This document shows, one piece after another, positions 1 to 7,870 of a DNA stretch of 10,781 bases; positions within the stretch are counted from its first letter, which is position 1; every line of letters starts with the position of its first letter. The DNA comes from Pluralibacter sp. UBA7423 (GTDB taxonomy: Bacteria > Pseudomonadota > Gammaproteobacteria > Enterobacterales > Enterobacteriaceae). The position numbers and the translations under genes were made by a program. A model generated the notes under the pieces. That model was not told the DNA's origin. It was given only the letters and a program-made list of their open reading frames with translations, and searched no databases. The stretch spans positions 1 through 10,781 of the forward strand of contig DKMD01000024.1 in NCBI GenBank assembly GCA_002470465.1, written 5' to 3'.

Positions 1-202
<202 letters not shown>

Positions 203-216
203 TTTGCAGTAGTATG

Positions 217-243
217 AAAAAACCCGCCTCGGCGGGTTTTTTT
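217..243 (+). terminator. Intrinsic terminator after rplQ
   Basis: A six-base GC stem (CCCGCC 223-228 with GGCGGG 231-236) has an A-run before it (217-222) and seven T after it (237-243), 14 bases past the rplQ stop. The A and T runs extend the stem and provide the U-tract. This is a textbook Rho-independent terminator and should end the alpha ribosomal operon. Because the A-run mirrors the T-run, it may also work in the opposite direction. Confidence 0.93.
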
Positions 244-307
244 ATGCCTGTAAGATCCCCATTTCGCTACAATCATTGTACTCTTTTTGTTCATCAGGAT
301 ATTTACG

Positions 308-679
308 ATGTGGTTACTCGATCAGTGGGCCGAGCGTCATATTCAGGAGGCACAGTCCCGGGGTGAGTTTGATCTCCTGCCGGGCCGGGGTGAACCTTTA
401 TTTCTTGATGATGACAGTCATGTTCCCCCTGAACTGCGTGCAGGTTATCGTCTGTTGAAGAACGCTGGTTGCCTTCCTCCGGAACTCGCACAGCATAAAG
501 AGGCCGTCGAGCTCATAGGATTGCTAAAAGGTATTCGTGAGGATGACCCTGGAGTGCCTGAAATCCAGCGCCGCCTTACGCTGCTCGAATTGAAACTACA
601 GCAGGCCGGGCTGAGTACAGATTTTTTGCGTGGTGATTATGCCGATAAGTTATGCAGTAAATTACGGGAGGAATGCTGA
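308..679 (+). CDS. yhdN: DUF1992 family small protein YhdN
   Basis: A 123-residue protein of the DUF1992 family (related to the conserved part of DnaJ homologue C28). Its biochemical role is not established. The family signature is clear: MWLLDQWAERHI at the start, GEFDLLPGRGEPL, DDDSHVPPELRAGYRLLKNA and, near the end, LLELKLQQAGLSTDF. I chose ATG 308 over the in-frame ATG 287 because the family begins at MWLLD and because AGGA at 296-299 sits eight bases before 308. A -10-like TACAAT lies at 268-273 in the short gap after the rplQ terminator, but I see no convincing -35. The TGA at 677-679 shares its last A with the zntR start (TGATG), so the two genes are probably translationally coupled. 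The middle third differs most from the E. coli protein. Confidence 0.9.
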   Translation: MWLLDQWAERHIQEAQSRGEFDLLPGRGEPLFLDDDSHVPPELRAGYRLLKNAGCLPPELAQHKEAVELIGLLKGIREDDPGVPEIQRRLTLLELKLQQAGLSTDFLRGDYADKLCSKLREEC

Positions 680-1104
680 TGTATCGTATTGGTGAATTAG
701 CGAAACTCGCAGGCGTGACGCCCGATACCATCCGCTATTATGAAAAACAGCAGATGATGGATCATTCTGTTCGCACTGAAGGTGGATTCCGGCTTTATAC
801 AGAAAGCGATCTGCAGCGCTTGCGGTTTATACGCCACGGCACGCAGCTTGGCTTTACGCTCGAAGCGATCCGTGAACTGCTGTCGATTCGTATTGATCCC
901 GAACATCATACCTGTCAGGAGTCGAAAAGCATCGTCCAGTCCCGGCTGAATGAAGTCGAAGCAAGGATTGCGCAGCTGGAAACGATGCGCCGTTCTCTGC
1001 AGCGCCTGAATGATGCATGCTGCGGCAGTGCCCACAGCAGTGTTTACTGTTCTATTCTCGAAGCGCTTGAGCAGGGAGCTGAGGCAGAGCAAGCAGGGCA
1101 TTGA
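679..1104 (+). CDS. zntR: Zn(II)-responsive MerR-family regulator ZntR
   Basis: A 141-residue MerR-family activator which, with zinc bound, untwists the zntA (Zn/Cd/Pb efflux ATPase) promoter. The N-terminus is the winged-helix DNA-binding part (YRIGELAKLAGVTPDTIRYY, residues 2-21); a long dimer helix runs over about 80-112. The expected zinc ligands are present: C79, C114, C115, H119 and C124. The E. coli protein ends in a further cysteine (C141, from memory), which here is histidine (AEQAGH). ATG 679 is preferred over ATG 673 because GGAGGA at 667-672 is correctly spaced only for 679 and the family begins MYRIGEL. It overlaps the yhdN stop by one base. The target promoter (zntA) is not in this window, and no terminator follows before arfA. 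Confidence 0.96.
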   Translation: MYRIGELAKLAGVTPDTIRYYEKQQMMDHSVRTEGGFRLYTESDLQRLRFIRHGTQLGFTLEAIRELLSIRIDPEHHTCQESKSIVQSRLNEVEARIAQLETMRRSLQRLNDACCGSAHSSVYCSILEALEQGAEAEQAGH

Positions 1105-1161
1105 TTTTCGACTGTTGCAGGATTACACTCCCGCCGTCTTATTACACAATCCGGAGAAAAT

Positions 1162-1377
1162 ATGAGCCGCTATCAGCATACGAAGGGGCAAATAAAGGAT
1201 AACGCGGTAGAAGCGTTATTACGTGACCCACTGTTTCGTCAGCGCGTTGAGAAAAGTAAGAAAGGGAAAGGCAGTTTTCAGCGTAAGGGCAAACATGGCA
1301 ACAGAGGTAACTGGGAGGCCAGTGGCAAGAAAGTGAATCACTTTTTTACCACTGGCTTTCTGCTTTCAGTGTCCTGA
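1162..1377 (+). CDS. arfA: Alternative ribosome-rescue factor ArfA
   Basis: A 71-residue protein that rescues ribosomes stalled on mRNAs without a stop codon by recruiting release factor RF2; it backs up tmRNA (SsrA). The start [20 protein letters not shown] and the basic middle ([22 protein letters not shown], residues 35-55 region) match the family, including the conserved GNRGNW. GGAG at 1153-1156 is well placed for ATG 1162. From codon 53 on, the coding sequence folds into a long hairpin (separate entry). In E. coli this structure causes mRNA cleavage or termination, so that ArfA is made from nonstop mRNA as a shorter active protein when tmRNA fails, while the full-length form with its hydrophobic tail is degraded. 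Here the tail reads [11 protein letters not shown], one residue shorter than in E. coli. The TGA ends at 1377, directly abutting the convergent mscL stop. Confidence 0.95.
   Translation: MSRYQHTKGQIKDNAVEALLRDPLFRQRVEKSKKGKGSFQRKGKHGNRGNWEASGKKVNHFFTTGFLLSVS
1318..1356 (+). promoter_or_regulatory. Intragenic RNase III-type hairpin in arfA
   Basis: A 39-base inverted repeat lies inside the arfA reading frame (codons 53-65). GCCAGTGG (1318-1325) pairs with CCACTGGC (1349-1356). The inner arm 1327-1335 pairs with 1339-1347, with one mismatch (C1326/A1348) and one G-U pair (G1329/T1345), leaving a three-base loop at 1336-1338. From E. coli work, this structure is an RNase III substrate and a partial terminator that generates nonstop arfA mRNA. 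The run after it (TTTCTGCTTTC) is only weakly T-rich. Read from the other strand, the same repeat lies just downstream of the mscL stop and would fold in an extended mscL transcript too, without a U-tract. Confidence 0.88.
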
Positions 1378-1788
1378 TTAAGAGCGGCTGTTTTGCTCTT
1401 TCAGCAGATCGCGAATTTCAGTCAGTAAGACTTCTTCTTTCGTCGGCACTGGATCCGCAGCCGGCTCTTCTTTCTTACGATTGAGCTTGTTAATAAGCTT
1501 AATCGCCATAAAGATGGCGAATGCCACAATCACGAAATCAAAAATATTCTGGATGAACACGCCGTAGTGCATCACTACCGCAGGAACGTCGCCCTGCGCA
1601 TCACGCAGCGTAACCGCAAACTGTTTGAAATCGATCCCGCCAATCAATAATCCCAGCGGAGGCATAATAATATCGGCAACTAATGACGATACGATTTTAC
1701 CGAATGCCGCACCAATAATGACACCCACTGCCAAATCAACCACGTTTCCGCGCATCGCGAATTCGCGAAACTCTTTAATAATGCTCAT
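1378..1788 (-). CDS. mscL: Large-conductance mechanosensitive channel MscL
   Basis: A 136-residue inner-membrane channel that opens under membrane tension and releases solutes during hypo-osmotic shock; the active form in the family is a homopentamer. Visible parts: the N-terminal amphipathic helix [14 protein letters not shown] (1-14), TM1 about 15-45 with small residues on one face (G22, G26, G30) and the MPPLG turn at 42-46, a periplasmic loop around 52-73, TM2 about 74-101, the charged cluster RKKEE (104-108) and a C-terminal cytoplasmic helix (about 117-134). The frame is open for 20 more codons upstream, but the family begins MSIIKE and AAGGAG (plus-strand 1795-1800) sits six bases before ATG 1788. 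The predicted promoter also lies inside that upstream stretch. The stop abuts the arfA stop with no gap. Confidence 0.97.
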   Translation of the reverse strand: MSIIKEFREFAMRGNVVDLAVGVIIGAAFGKIVSSLVADIIMPPLGLLIGGIDFKQFAVTLRDAQGDVPAVVMHYGVFIQNIFDFVIVAFAIFMAIKLINKLNRKKEEPAADPVPTKEEVLLTEIRDLLKEQNSRS

Positions 1789-1813
1789 TTTATTCTCCTT
1801 GAACCAGCTGACG

Positions 1814-1841
1814 TTTATAAGTTTAACAAATGTCTGGTCAA
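1814..1841 (-). promoter_or_regulatory. Predicted mscL promoter
   Basis: On the minus strand TTGACC (plus 1836-1841) and TATAAA (plus 1814-1819) are separated by 16 bases, each 5/6 to the sigma-70 consensus. Transcription would begin about 1807, giving a leader of roughly 20 bases with AAGGAG in it. mscL is known to be raised by RpoS in E. coli; I cannot tell from this sequence which sigma factor dominates. It lies between the trkA terminator and mscL, so mscL is probably its own unit. Confidence 0.55.
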
Positions 1842-1902
1842 TTTCCATTACAGCGCGACGGCTATTTTGAATAAATAGACCTTGAATAATAAAGGGTTAA
1901 TA

Positions 1903-1930
1903 AAAAAGACGCTCATTTGAGCGTCTTTTT
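1903..1930 (-). terminator. Bidirectional intrinsic terminator after trkA
   Basis: AAAAAGACGCTC (1903-1914) and GAGCGTCTTTTT (1919-1930) form a perfect 12-base inverted repeat around an ATTT loop, starting three bases past the trkA stop. On the minus strand the second arm ends in a T-run, so it should terminate the def-fmt-rsmB-trkA transcript. The symmetry of the A and T runs would allow function from either side, which also shields trkA from read-through out of arfA. Confidence 0.9.
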
Positions 1931-1933
1931 CGG

Positions 1934-3310
1934 TTACAGGAAGAATGGGCTAGGCTGGAACAGGCGCTCGACGTCGGTAATAAACTTTTTATCCGTCAGG
2001 AACATAATTACGTGGTCACCCTGCTCAATCCGCAAATTGTCATTGGCGATGAGGACTTCATTACCGCGAACGACTGCACCAATAATTGTGCCCGGCGGGA
2101 GTTTAATATCATCAATCACGCGGCCAACCACCCTGGAGGTACTTTCATCTCCATGGGCGACGGCTTCAATCGCTTCGGCAACGCCTCGGCGGAGAGATGA
2201 AACACCAACGATATCTGCCTTGCGGACATGGCTTAACAATGCGGAGATAGTGGCCTGCTGTGGGGAAATCGCAATATCAATCACGCTGCCCTGCACCAGA
2301 TCAACATAGGCGCGGCGCTGGATAAGCACCATCACTTTTTTGGCACCCATACGCTTGGCTAACATGGCCGACATAATATTCGCTTCATCGTCGTTGGTGA
2401 CGGCGATAAACAGATCAACCTGATCGATATGCTCTTCCGCCAGCAGCTCCTGATCTGATGCGTCGCCAAAGAAGACGATCGTATTTTGCAGCTTTTCCGC
2501 AAGCTCAGCCGCGCGTTGCTGATCCCGTTCGATCAGCTTCACGCTGTAATCTTTTTCCAGACGACGTGCCAGACCAGCGCCGATGTTTCCGCCGCCGACA
2601 AGCATGATTCGCTTATAGGGCTTTTCCAGGCGCTGAAGTTCACTCATTACGGCGCGAATATGCTGCGAAGCGGCAATGAAGAAGACTTCGTCGCCTGCCT
2701 CAACAATGGTCGATCCCTGAGGACGGATAGGCCGGTCGTGGCGGAAAATCGCCGCTACGCGAGTATCGATATGCGGCATGTGCTCTCGCATAGTGGACAG
2801 CGCATTACCGACCAGTGGGCCACCATAATAGGCTTTCACCACGGCCAGGCTTACTTTCCCTTCGGCAAAGTTCACCACCTGCAGGGCACCCGGATACTCA
2901 ATCAGGCGGTAAATATTGTCGATAACAAGCTGTTCAGGTGCGATCAGATGATCGATTGGCACCGCTTCAGAATGGAACAACTTATCTGCATCGCGGACGT
3001 AGTCGGGAGAACGAATACGAGCGATACGGTTCGGCGTATTGAAAAGAGAATAGGCAACCTGGCAGGCAACCATATTGGTTTCATCAGAGCTGGTGACGGC
3101 GACGAGCATATCCGCATCATCAGCCCCGGCTTCCCTCAGTACGCGGGGATGAGAGCCGTGGCCCTGAACAACGCGTAAATCGAATTTGTCCTGCAGGCTG
3201 CGCAGGCGATCGCCGTTGGTGTCTACCACGGTAATGTCGTTATTCTCACCGACCAGGTTCTCTGCCAGCGTGCCGCCGACTTGTCCGGCACCCAGAATGA
3301 TAATTTTCAT
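1934..3310 (-). CDS. trkA: Trk potassium uptake system, NAD-binding subunit TrkA
   Basis: A 458-residue peripheral membrane protein, the E. coli length, that gates the TrkH/TrkG potassium transporters through nucleotide binding. It is two RCK units in tandem. The first Rossmann fold starts at residue 1 with [16 protein letters not shown] (G7, G9, G12) and the acidic residue D30 ending strand two. The second starts near 233 with [19 protein letters not shown] (G239, G241, G244), with E261 in the equivalent acidic place. Each is followed by an RCK_C domain (about 140-220 and 370-455; GDEVFFIA and GDHVIMFL mark their ends). It is the last gene of the def cluster, 21 bases after rsmB; GGAT lies about nine bases before ATG 3310. 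The transporter subunits themselves are not nearby, as in E. coli. Confidence 0.97.
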   Translation of the reverse strand: MKIIILGAGQVGGTLAENLVGENNDITVVDTNGDRLRSLQDKFDLRVVQGHGSHPRVLREAGADDADMLVAVTSSDETNMVACQVAYSLFNTPNRIARIRSPDYVRDADKLFHSEAVPIDHLIAPEQLVIDNIYRLIEYPGALQVVNFAEGKVSLAVVKAYYGGPLVGNALSTMREHMPHIDTRVAAIFRHDRPIRPQGSTIVEAGDEVFFIAASQHIRAVMSELQRLEKPYKRIMLVGGGNIGAGLARRLEKDYSVKLIERDQQRAAELAEKLQNTIVFFGDASDQELLAEEHIDQVDLFIAVTNDDEANIMSAMLAKRMGAKKVMVLIQRRAYVDLVQGSVIDIAISPQQATISALLSHVRKADIVGVSSLRRGVAEAIEAVAHGDESTSRVVGRVIDDIKLPPGTIIGAVVRGNEVLIANDNLRIEQGDHVIMFLTDKKFITDVERLFQPSPFFL

Positions 3311-3331
3311 CAGTCGCGATCCGTTAATTCA

Positions 3332-4621
3332 TCACTGTTTGATTAGCTTAGCGTAAAAGAATCCGTCGCCTTCATCCGCAGCCGGCAGGTTTTGCTGGCC
3401 GGGGTGTTCTGCAGTGCCCGTCTCGCAGAGGGTCGCATCTGGTGTACGTTTCAGGAACGCTGCAATCTGTTCGCTGTTTTCTTCCGGCAGAATGGAGCAG
3501 GTGGCGTACACCAGCGTACCGCCAGGTTTGAGATGCAGCCAGGTGGCATCAAGGATTTCTGCCTGAAGCTGAGCCAGGTCAGCGATATCGCGATCGCGGC
3601 GCAGCCATTTGATATCCGGATGGCGGCGAATCACGCCCGTAGCAGAGCAAGGAGCATCCAGCAGAATGCGATCGAATTGCTGCTCACCGCACCACTGTGA
3701 AGGATAACGGCCATCGCCTTGCTTCACCTGTGCGTTCATGCCGAGGCGTTTCAGGTTTTCATAGACGCGAGTCAGGCGCTGCTCATCAACGTCGACGGCC
3801 AGTACGCTCACTTTGGGGGCGACTTCAAGAATATGGGTCGTTTTCCCGCCCGGTGCCGCGCACAAATCGAGGATCTCTTCGCCATTTTTAGGCGTCAGAT
3901 AGTTCATGCAGCCCTGGGCAGAAGCGTCCTGCACGGTGACCCAGCCCTCGGCAAAGCCGGGCAGTGCCATTACCGACGTCGGCGTTTCCAGGCGCACAGC
4001 GTCAGGGTAGTCCTGATGCGTAAAGCCTTTCATTCCGGATGCTTCCAGCAATGCGAGCCATGCATCACGTGAGTGATGGTTGCGGTTAACGCGCAGCCAC
4101 ATAGGTGGGCGCTGGTTGTTGGCCTCAAGGATGGCTTGCCACTGCTGCGGATAAGCTTTTTGAATACGTTTCACCAGCCAGGAAGGGTGCAGGAAGCGCA
4201 TTTCCGTCCCGGCAAATTCGGCTAACAGGGCTTCCTGATTACGCTGAAACTGGCGCAGTACACCGTTGATCAGCCCTTTCAGCTGCGGGCGCTTGATGGC
4301 TACTGCACCTTCAACCGTTTCCGCCAGCGCCGCGTGGGCTGGAATGCGGGTATACAGAAGCTGATAAAGGCCAACCATCAGTAGAAAGTGGACGGTACGC
4401 TGTTTGCCCGTCATGGGGCGTTCCATCAATTTTTTGATGAGCCACTCCAGCTGCGGCAGAGTACGCAGCACGCCAAAACTCAGTTCCTGCAGCAGGGCAC
4501 GATCTTTATCGGCAACTTTGTTTTGCAGGTGCGGCAAAACATTGCTCAGCGACTGGCCTTTCTCAACGACCTGTTCGATAGCCTGAGCGGCAAGGCTACG
4601 TAAATTTGTATTTTTTTTCAT
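3332..4621 (-). CDS. rsmB: 16S rRNA m5C967 methyltransferase RsmB (Fmu/Sun)
   Basis: A 429-residue SAM-dependent enzyme that methylates C967 of 16S rRNA. The N-terminal part (about 1-140) is the NusB-like RNA-binding domain ([29 protein letters not shown]). The C-terminal part is the RsmB/NOP2 methylase: AdoMet motif [12 protein letters not shown] (252-263), DAPCSATG with C325, and YATCS with C375, the two cysteines used in this mechanism (C375 as nucleophile, C325 for enzyme release). I set the start at ATG 4621 (MKKNTNLRS), the family N-terminus; an in-frame ATG at 4627 adds two residues. Neither has a clear Shine-Dalgarno: the leader is T-rich and directly follows a hairpin (4640-4656). 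The gene lies 51 bases after fmt and 21 before trkA. Confidence 0.96.
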   Translation of the reverse strand: MKKNTNLRSLAAQAIEQVVEKGQSLSNVLPHLQNKVADKDRALLQELSFGVLRTLPQLEWLIKKLMERPMTGKQRTVHFLLMVGLYQLLYTRIPAHAALAETVEGAVAIKRPQLKGLINGVLRQFQRNQEALLAEFAGTEMRFLHPSWLVKRIQKAYPQQWQAILEANNQRPPMWLRVNRNHHSRDAWLALLEASGMKGFTHQDYPDAVRLETPTSVMALPGFAEGWVTVQDASAQGCMNYLTPKNGEEILDLCAAPGGKTTHILEVAPKVSVLAVDVDEQRLTRVYENLKRLGMNAQVKQGDGRYPSQWCGEQQFDRILLDAPCSATGVIRRHPDIKWLRRDRDIADLAQLQAEILDATWLHLKPGGTLVYATCSILPEENSEQIAAFLKRTPDATLCETGTAEHPGQQNLPAADEGDGFFYAKLIKQ

Positions 4622-4639
4622 AAGCATAAAAATGAAAAG

Positions 4640-4656
4640 GCCCGGTATAACCGGGC
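4640..4656 (-). promoter_or_regulatory. Hairpin between fmt and rsmB (attenuator-like)
   Basis: GCCCGGT (4640-4646) and ACCGGGC (4650-4656) form a perfect seven-base GC-rich stem with a three-base loop. Read on the minus strand it begins 16 bases after the fmt stop and is followed by CTTTTCATTTTTATG, a broken T-run reaching the rsmB start. This resembles a weak intrinsic terminator that would let part of the transcription continue into rsmB-trkA. It could equally be a processing or stability element. What is seen is the structure; the effect is inference. Confidence 0.6.
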
Positions 4657-4672
4657 TGAAAGTAAGAAACCG

Positions 4673-5620
4673 TCAGGCAAGACGGTTGCCGGGAATAAAC
4701 CACTCCCGACGTGAATTCAGAAGATCCTGTACGCTCATGGCCTTTTTTCCCGCAGGCTGAAGCGACTGCAGATTCAGGATCCCACGCGCGGTTGCAACCT
4801 GGATGCCTTGCTTGTTGGCATCGACGATCGTGCCTGGCTCTGCCGCAGTGTCTGCGTGAATAACTGTGGCTTGCCATACTTTAACCGGTTGACCATCAAT
4901 CTCCAGCCAGCTCATTGGCCATGGATTAAAGGCCCGGATATTACGTTCAAGCTGTTCAGCCGAAAGTGACCAGTCAACGCGAGCCTCTTCTTTGCTGAGC
5001 TTTTCGGCGTGTGTGACCAGCGCTTCGTCCTGAACTTCAGGTTTAGCTGTGCCTTCCGCCAACTGCTTCAGGGTTTCGATCAACCCTTGTGGACCGAGCT
5101 CAGCCAGCTTGTCGTACAGCGAGCCGCTGGTGTCTTCTGCCGTGATTGGGCAGGCGAGCTTATAGAGCATATCACCGGTATCAAGCCCAACGTCCATCTG
5201 CATGATCGTGACGCCCGTTTGTGCATCACCCGCCCAGAGGGAACGCTGGATTGGCGCAGCACCACGCCAGCGTGGCAGCAGTGAACCATGAACGTTAATG
5301 CAGCCGAGACGTGGCATATCAAGAACGGCTTTCGGTAAGATCAGACCATACGCTACCACTACCATAACGTCGGCGTTGAGCTCGGCAACGAGCTGCTGGT
5401 TTTCCTGCGGGCGAAGCGAGGCGGGCTGGAAAACCGGCAGACCTTTTTCTTCTGCCAGCACTTTGACGGGGCTCGGCATCAGCTTTTTACCGCGGCCGGC
5501 GGGACGGTCTGGTTGGGTAAATACGCCCACGATCTGGTGCCCAGACGACAACAGCGCGTCAAGATGACGCGCAGCAAAGTCAGGAGTACCGGCAAAAATA
5601 ATGCGAAGTGATTCTGACAC
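4673..5620 (-). CDS. fmt: Methionyl-tRNA formyltransferase
   Basis: A 315-residue cytosolic enzyme that transfers the formyl group of 10-formyl-tetrahydrofolate to Met on initiator tRNA. The N-terminal formyltransferase domain (about 1-190) shows [14 protein letters not shown], the tRNA-contact loop [15 protein letters not shown] (36-50), N109, H111 in [15 protein letters not shown] (111-125) and D147 in VGLDTGD: the N/H/D catalytic set of the family. The C-terminal oligonucleotide-binding-like domain runs from about 208, with FNPWPMSW and LLNSRREWF. The start is GTG at 5618-5620, with AAGGAT about 12 bases upstream overlapping the def stop. That start gives the E. coli length and the [12 protein letters not shown]-terminus. 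It is coupled to def, only 14 bases away, a common pairing because the two enzymes add and remove the same group. Confidence 0.97.
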   Translation of the reverse strand: MSESLRIIFAGTPDFAARHLDALLSSGHQIVGVFTQPDRPAGRGKKLMPSPVKVLAEEKGLPVFQPASLRPQENQQLVAELNADVMVVVAYGLILPKAVLDMPRLGCINVHGSLLPRWRGAAPIQRSLWAGDAQTGVTIMQMDVGLDTGDMLYKLACPITAEDTSGSLYDKLAELGPQGLIETLKQLAEGTAKPEVQDEALVTHAEKLSKEEARVDWSLSAEQLERNIRAFNPWPMSWLEIDGQPVKVWQATVIHADTAAEPGTIVDANKQGIQVATARGILNLQSLQPAGKKAMSVQDLLNSRREWFIPGNRLA

Positions 5621-5634
5621 GTTAATTCTTATCC

Positions 5635-6144
5635 TTAAGCGCGAGCGTTCAGGCGATCCAGTTTTTCAACTTTCTGGCGAATACGCTGCTGTTTCAGCGG
5701 AGAGAGATAGTCGATGAACAGTTTGCCTACCAGATGGTCCATCTCGTGCTGAATGCAGATTGCCAGCAGGCCATCGGCTTCGAGTTCGAACGGCTTGCCA
5801 TTGCGGTCCAGCGCGCGAATTTTAACTCGCTCGGCACGTGGAACCAGAGCACGCTGCTCAGGAATAGACAGGCAGCCTTCTTCGATGCCGGTTTCACCGC
5901 TCTTTTCCAGCAGCTCGGGGTTAATCAATACCAGCTGGTCGGCACGATCTTCGGAAACATCAATCACGATGATGCGCTGATGGATATCGACCTGCGTTGC
6001 GGCCAGGCCAATGCCTTCTTCGTCGTACATGGTTTCGAACATATCATCGACGATACGCTGAATGTCGGCATTCACTTCTTTAACCGGCTCAGCGACTTTG
6101 CGAAGGCGCTCGTCCGGAATATGTAACACTTGCAAAACTGACAT
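5635..6144 (-). CDS. def: Peptide deformylase
   Basis: A 169-residue metalloenzyme (Fe2+ in vivo) that removes the N-formyl group from nascent proteins at the ribosome. All three signature motifs of type I bacterial deformylase are present: GIGLAATQ (44-51), EGCLS with metal ligand C91, and QHEMDH with H133 and H137 as ligands and E134 as catalytic base (numbering with Met 1). The C-terminal helix ([20 protein letters not shown]) is the extension known to dock at the ribosome exit tunnel. GGAT precedes ATG 6144 on the minus strand. It is the first gene of the def-fmt-rsmB-trkA cluster and is divergent from dprA across a 129-base gap. Confidence 0.98.
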   Translation of the reverse strand: MSVLQVLHIPDERLRKVAEPVKEVNADIQRIVDDMFETMYDEEGIGLAATQVDIHQRIIVIDVSEDRADQLVLINPELLEKSGETGIEEGCLSIPEQRALVPRAERVKIRALDRNGKPFELEADGLLAICIQHEMDHLVGKLFIDYLSPLKQQRIRQKVEKLDRLNARA

Positions 6145-6189
6145 AATTATCCAGAGTTGTGTTCAGGAGTTGGAAAGATTATTACCTCT

Positions 6190-6219
6190 ATTCTAGACAA
6201 AACCCCCTCTGATTGACAG
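6190..6219 (-). promoter_or_regulatory. Predicted promoter of def-fmt-rsmB-trkA
   Basis: On the minus strand CTGTCA (plus 6214-6219, 4/6 to -35) and TAGAAT (plus 6190-6195, 5/6 to -10) are 18 bases apart. The transcript would start near 6183, about 39 bases before the def ATG. This is the best candidate in the def/dprA gap. The -10 is good and the -35 only fair. Confidence 0.45.
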
Positions 6220-6273
6220 CATCACTGACCAATCGCAAAGATTGACGAGACAGCTTGTGGCAAGGGGAAAAGG

Positions 6274-7398
6274 ATGGCGCCCACGGAGATCTGGATCCGC
6301 CTGATGGCGGTCAATGGGTTATACGGCAATACGATGTGCGAGCTGGCAAAAAGACTCATTTCAGCTGGTTCAGTAGACGCAGGTTTTTTGCGCAATCAGG
6401 GGTTTTCTACGGCCCAGGTAAAACACTTTTTCTCGTTTTCCGGGCGGGTGCTGAATGAGATGCTTGCCTGGCTAACACATCCCGGGCACCACTTACTGAC
6501 GGCGGATCATGCCGGTTATCCTTCCACTCTAAAAGCGACCGTCGATTACCCTGGGGCTTTGTTTGTCGCGGGGGATCCGCAGTTACTCTTGTCTCCACAA
6601 ATCGCCATTGTCGGCAGCCGTCACCATTCCTGGTATGGGGAGCGCTGGGGGCGCATCCTTAGTGAGGCTATTGCCCGAAAAGGCCTGACGGTGACCAGCG
6701 GTATGGCGCTCGGCATTGATGGAATAGCACACAGGGCCGCGCTGGATGTTCATGGAAAAACCATTGCTGTGCTCGGAAACGGCCTCTTTCATACCTATCC
6801 GCGTCGGCATGCCGCCCTGGCTCAGCGTATTCTTGAAAATGGCGGCGCGTTGGTTAGCGAATTCCCGCTGAACCAGCTCCCCTTTCCTGCCAATTTCCCT
6901 CGCCGAAATCGAATCATCAGTGGCCTCAGCTACGGTGTTTTAGTGGTGGAGGCGGCACCGAAAAGTGGTTCTCTGGTGACTGCCCGTACCGCGCTGGAGC
7001 AAGGTCGTGAAGTCTTTGCCATTCCAGGTCCGCTGGGCAACCCCGGATCGGAAGGCCCGCACTGGCTGATTAAACAGGGAGCTGTTCCTGTGACGACGAT
7101 AGAGGACATCATGGAAAATTTGCAATTCGGGCGCTATCCGCTGCCAGATGAGCCTGAAAAATCAAATTATTCCCCGGATACGGAGTTTGCAGCATTGCCA
7201 TTTCCGGAGCTCCTGGCTAACGTAGGAGATGAGGTAACACCTGTTGACGTTGTCGCTGAACGTGCCGGCCAACCTGTGCCAGTAACCGTAGCTCAGCTAC
7301 TCGAACTGGAGTTAGCAGGGTGGATCGCAGCTGTACCCGGCGGCTATGTCCGATTAAGGAGGGCATGCCATGTTCGACGTACTGATGTATTTATTTGA
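6274..7398 (+). CDS. dprA: DNA-protecting/processing protein DprA (Smf)
   Basis: A 374-residue protein of the DprA/Smf family, which binds single-stranded DNA and loads RecA during natural transformation. In enteric bacteria, not generally regarded as naturally competent, its routine role is unclear. The central Rossmann-type DprA domain (about 75-285) shows VGSR (113-116), [13 protein letters not shown] (141-153), AVLGNG (165-170), [12 protein letters not shown] (208-219), VVEA and GSLVTAR, and [10 protein letters not shown]. An N-terminal helical part (1-70) and a C-terminal winged-helix (about 305-362, [20 protein letters not shown]) flank it. AAGGGGA at 6262-6268 supports ATG 6274. The N-terminal half is the most diverged from E. 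coli in the window, while the last 70 residues are almost identical, where the end overlaps smg. Divergent from def; first gene of the six-gene plus-strand cluster. No clear promoter seen for it. Confidence 0.95.
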   Translation: MAPTEIWIRLMAVNGLYGNTMCELAKRLISAGSVDAGFLRNQGFSTAQVKHFFSFSGRVLNEMLAWLTHPGHHLLTADHAGYPSTLKATVDYPGALFVAGDPQLLLSPQIAIVGSRHHSWYGERWGRILSEAIARKGLTVTSGMALGIDGIAHRAALDVHGKTIAVLGNGLFHTYPRRHAALAQRILENGGALVSEFPLNQLPFPANFPRRNRIISGLSYGVLVVEAAPKSGSLVTARTALEQGREVFAIPGPLGNPGSEGPHWLIKQGAVPVTTIEDIMENLQFGRYPLPDEPEKSNYSPDTEFAALPFPELLANVGDEVTPVDVVAERAGQPVPVTVAQLLELELAGWIAAVPGGYVRLRRACHVRRTDVFI

Positions 7399-7843
7399 GA
7401 CTTACATCCATAACGAAGCAGAGATGCGGGTGGACCAGGATAAACTGACGCGGGATTTAACCGATGCCGGTTTCGATCGGGAAGATATCTACAACGCACT
7501 GCTGTGGTTGGAAAAGCTGGCTGATTATCAGGAAGGGCTCGCAGAGCCGATGCAGCTGGCTTCGGATCCACTCTCTGTCCGCATTTATACTGCAGATGAG
7601 TGCCAACGGCTGGATGCCAGTTGCCGGGGATTCTTGTTATTCCTGGAGCAGATTCAGGTGCTAAACCTCGAAACGCGTGAAATGGTCATCGAACGCGTCA
7701 TGGCGCTGGATGCCACAGAGTTTGAGCTGGAGGATCTGAAATGGGTCATCCTGATGGTGCTGTTTAATATTCCGGGCTGTGAAAATGCCTATCAGCAGAT
7801 GGAAGAATTACTCTTCGAAGTAAATGAAGGTATGCTGCACTGA
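7370..7843 (+). CDS. smg: DUF494 family protein Smg
   Basis: A 157-residue acidic cytosolic protein of the DUF494 (Smg) family. Its function is unknown; it is regularly found behind dprA. The sequence matches the family throughout: [52 protein letters not shown] and the end FEVNEGMLH. It appears all-helical, without signal or membrane segment. It starts 29 bases before dprA ends, in another frame, with a perfect AAGGAGG at 7356-7362 inside dprA coding sequence, so translation can start independently of dprA termination. I would not assign a molecular role from sequence alone. Confidence 0.93.
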   Translation: MFDVLMYLFETYIHNEAEMRVDQDKLTRDLTDAGFDREDIYNALLWLEKLADYQEGLAEPMQLASDPLSVRIYTADECQRLDASCRGFLLFLEQIQVLNLETREMVIERVMALDATEFELEDLKWVILMVLFNIPGCENAYQQMEELLFEVNEGMLH

Positions 7844-7870
7844 TTCCCTTGCGCAGCGAAAAGAGTTGTT

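Noticed and set aside
287..307. Upstream in-frame ATG for yhdN
   Set aside because: It adds MFIRIFT, which is not part of the family, and has no suitable ribosome site; ATG 308 does.
697..1101. A 134-codon open frame antisense to zntR
   Set aside because: It is a shadow of a clearly conserved gene. The product shows no family features and no initiation signal.
1789..1848. A 20-codon N-terminal extension of mscL
   Set aside because: The family starts at MSIIKE, a strong AAGGAG fits ATG 1788, and the predicted promoter lies within the extension.
2486..3178. A 230-codon open frame on the plus strand opposite trkA
   Set aside because: It lies wholly antisense to a full-length, well-conserved trkA, has no ribosome site or recognisable domain, and its composition is what reverse-reading GC-rich codons produce.
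5734..6126. A 130-codon open frame antisense to def
   Set aside because: Fully inside def with no independent support; def has all catalytic motifs.
6213..6218. A perfect TTGACA on the plus strand upstream of dprA
   Set aside because: There is no acceptable -10 at 16-18 bases (around 6235-6242 reads CAAAGA). The reverse reading fits the def promoter better.
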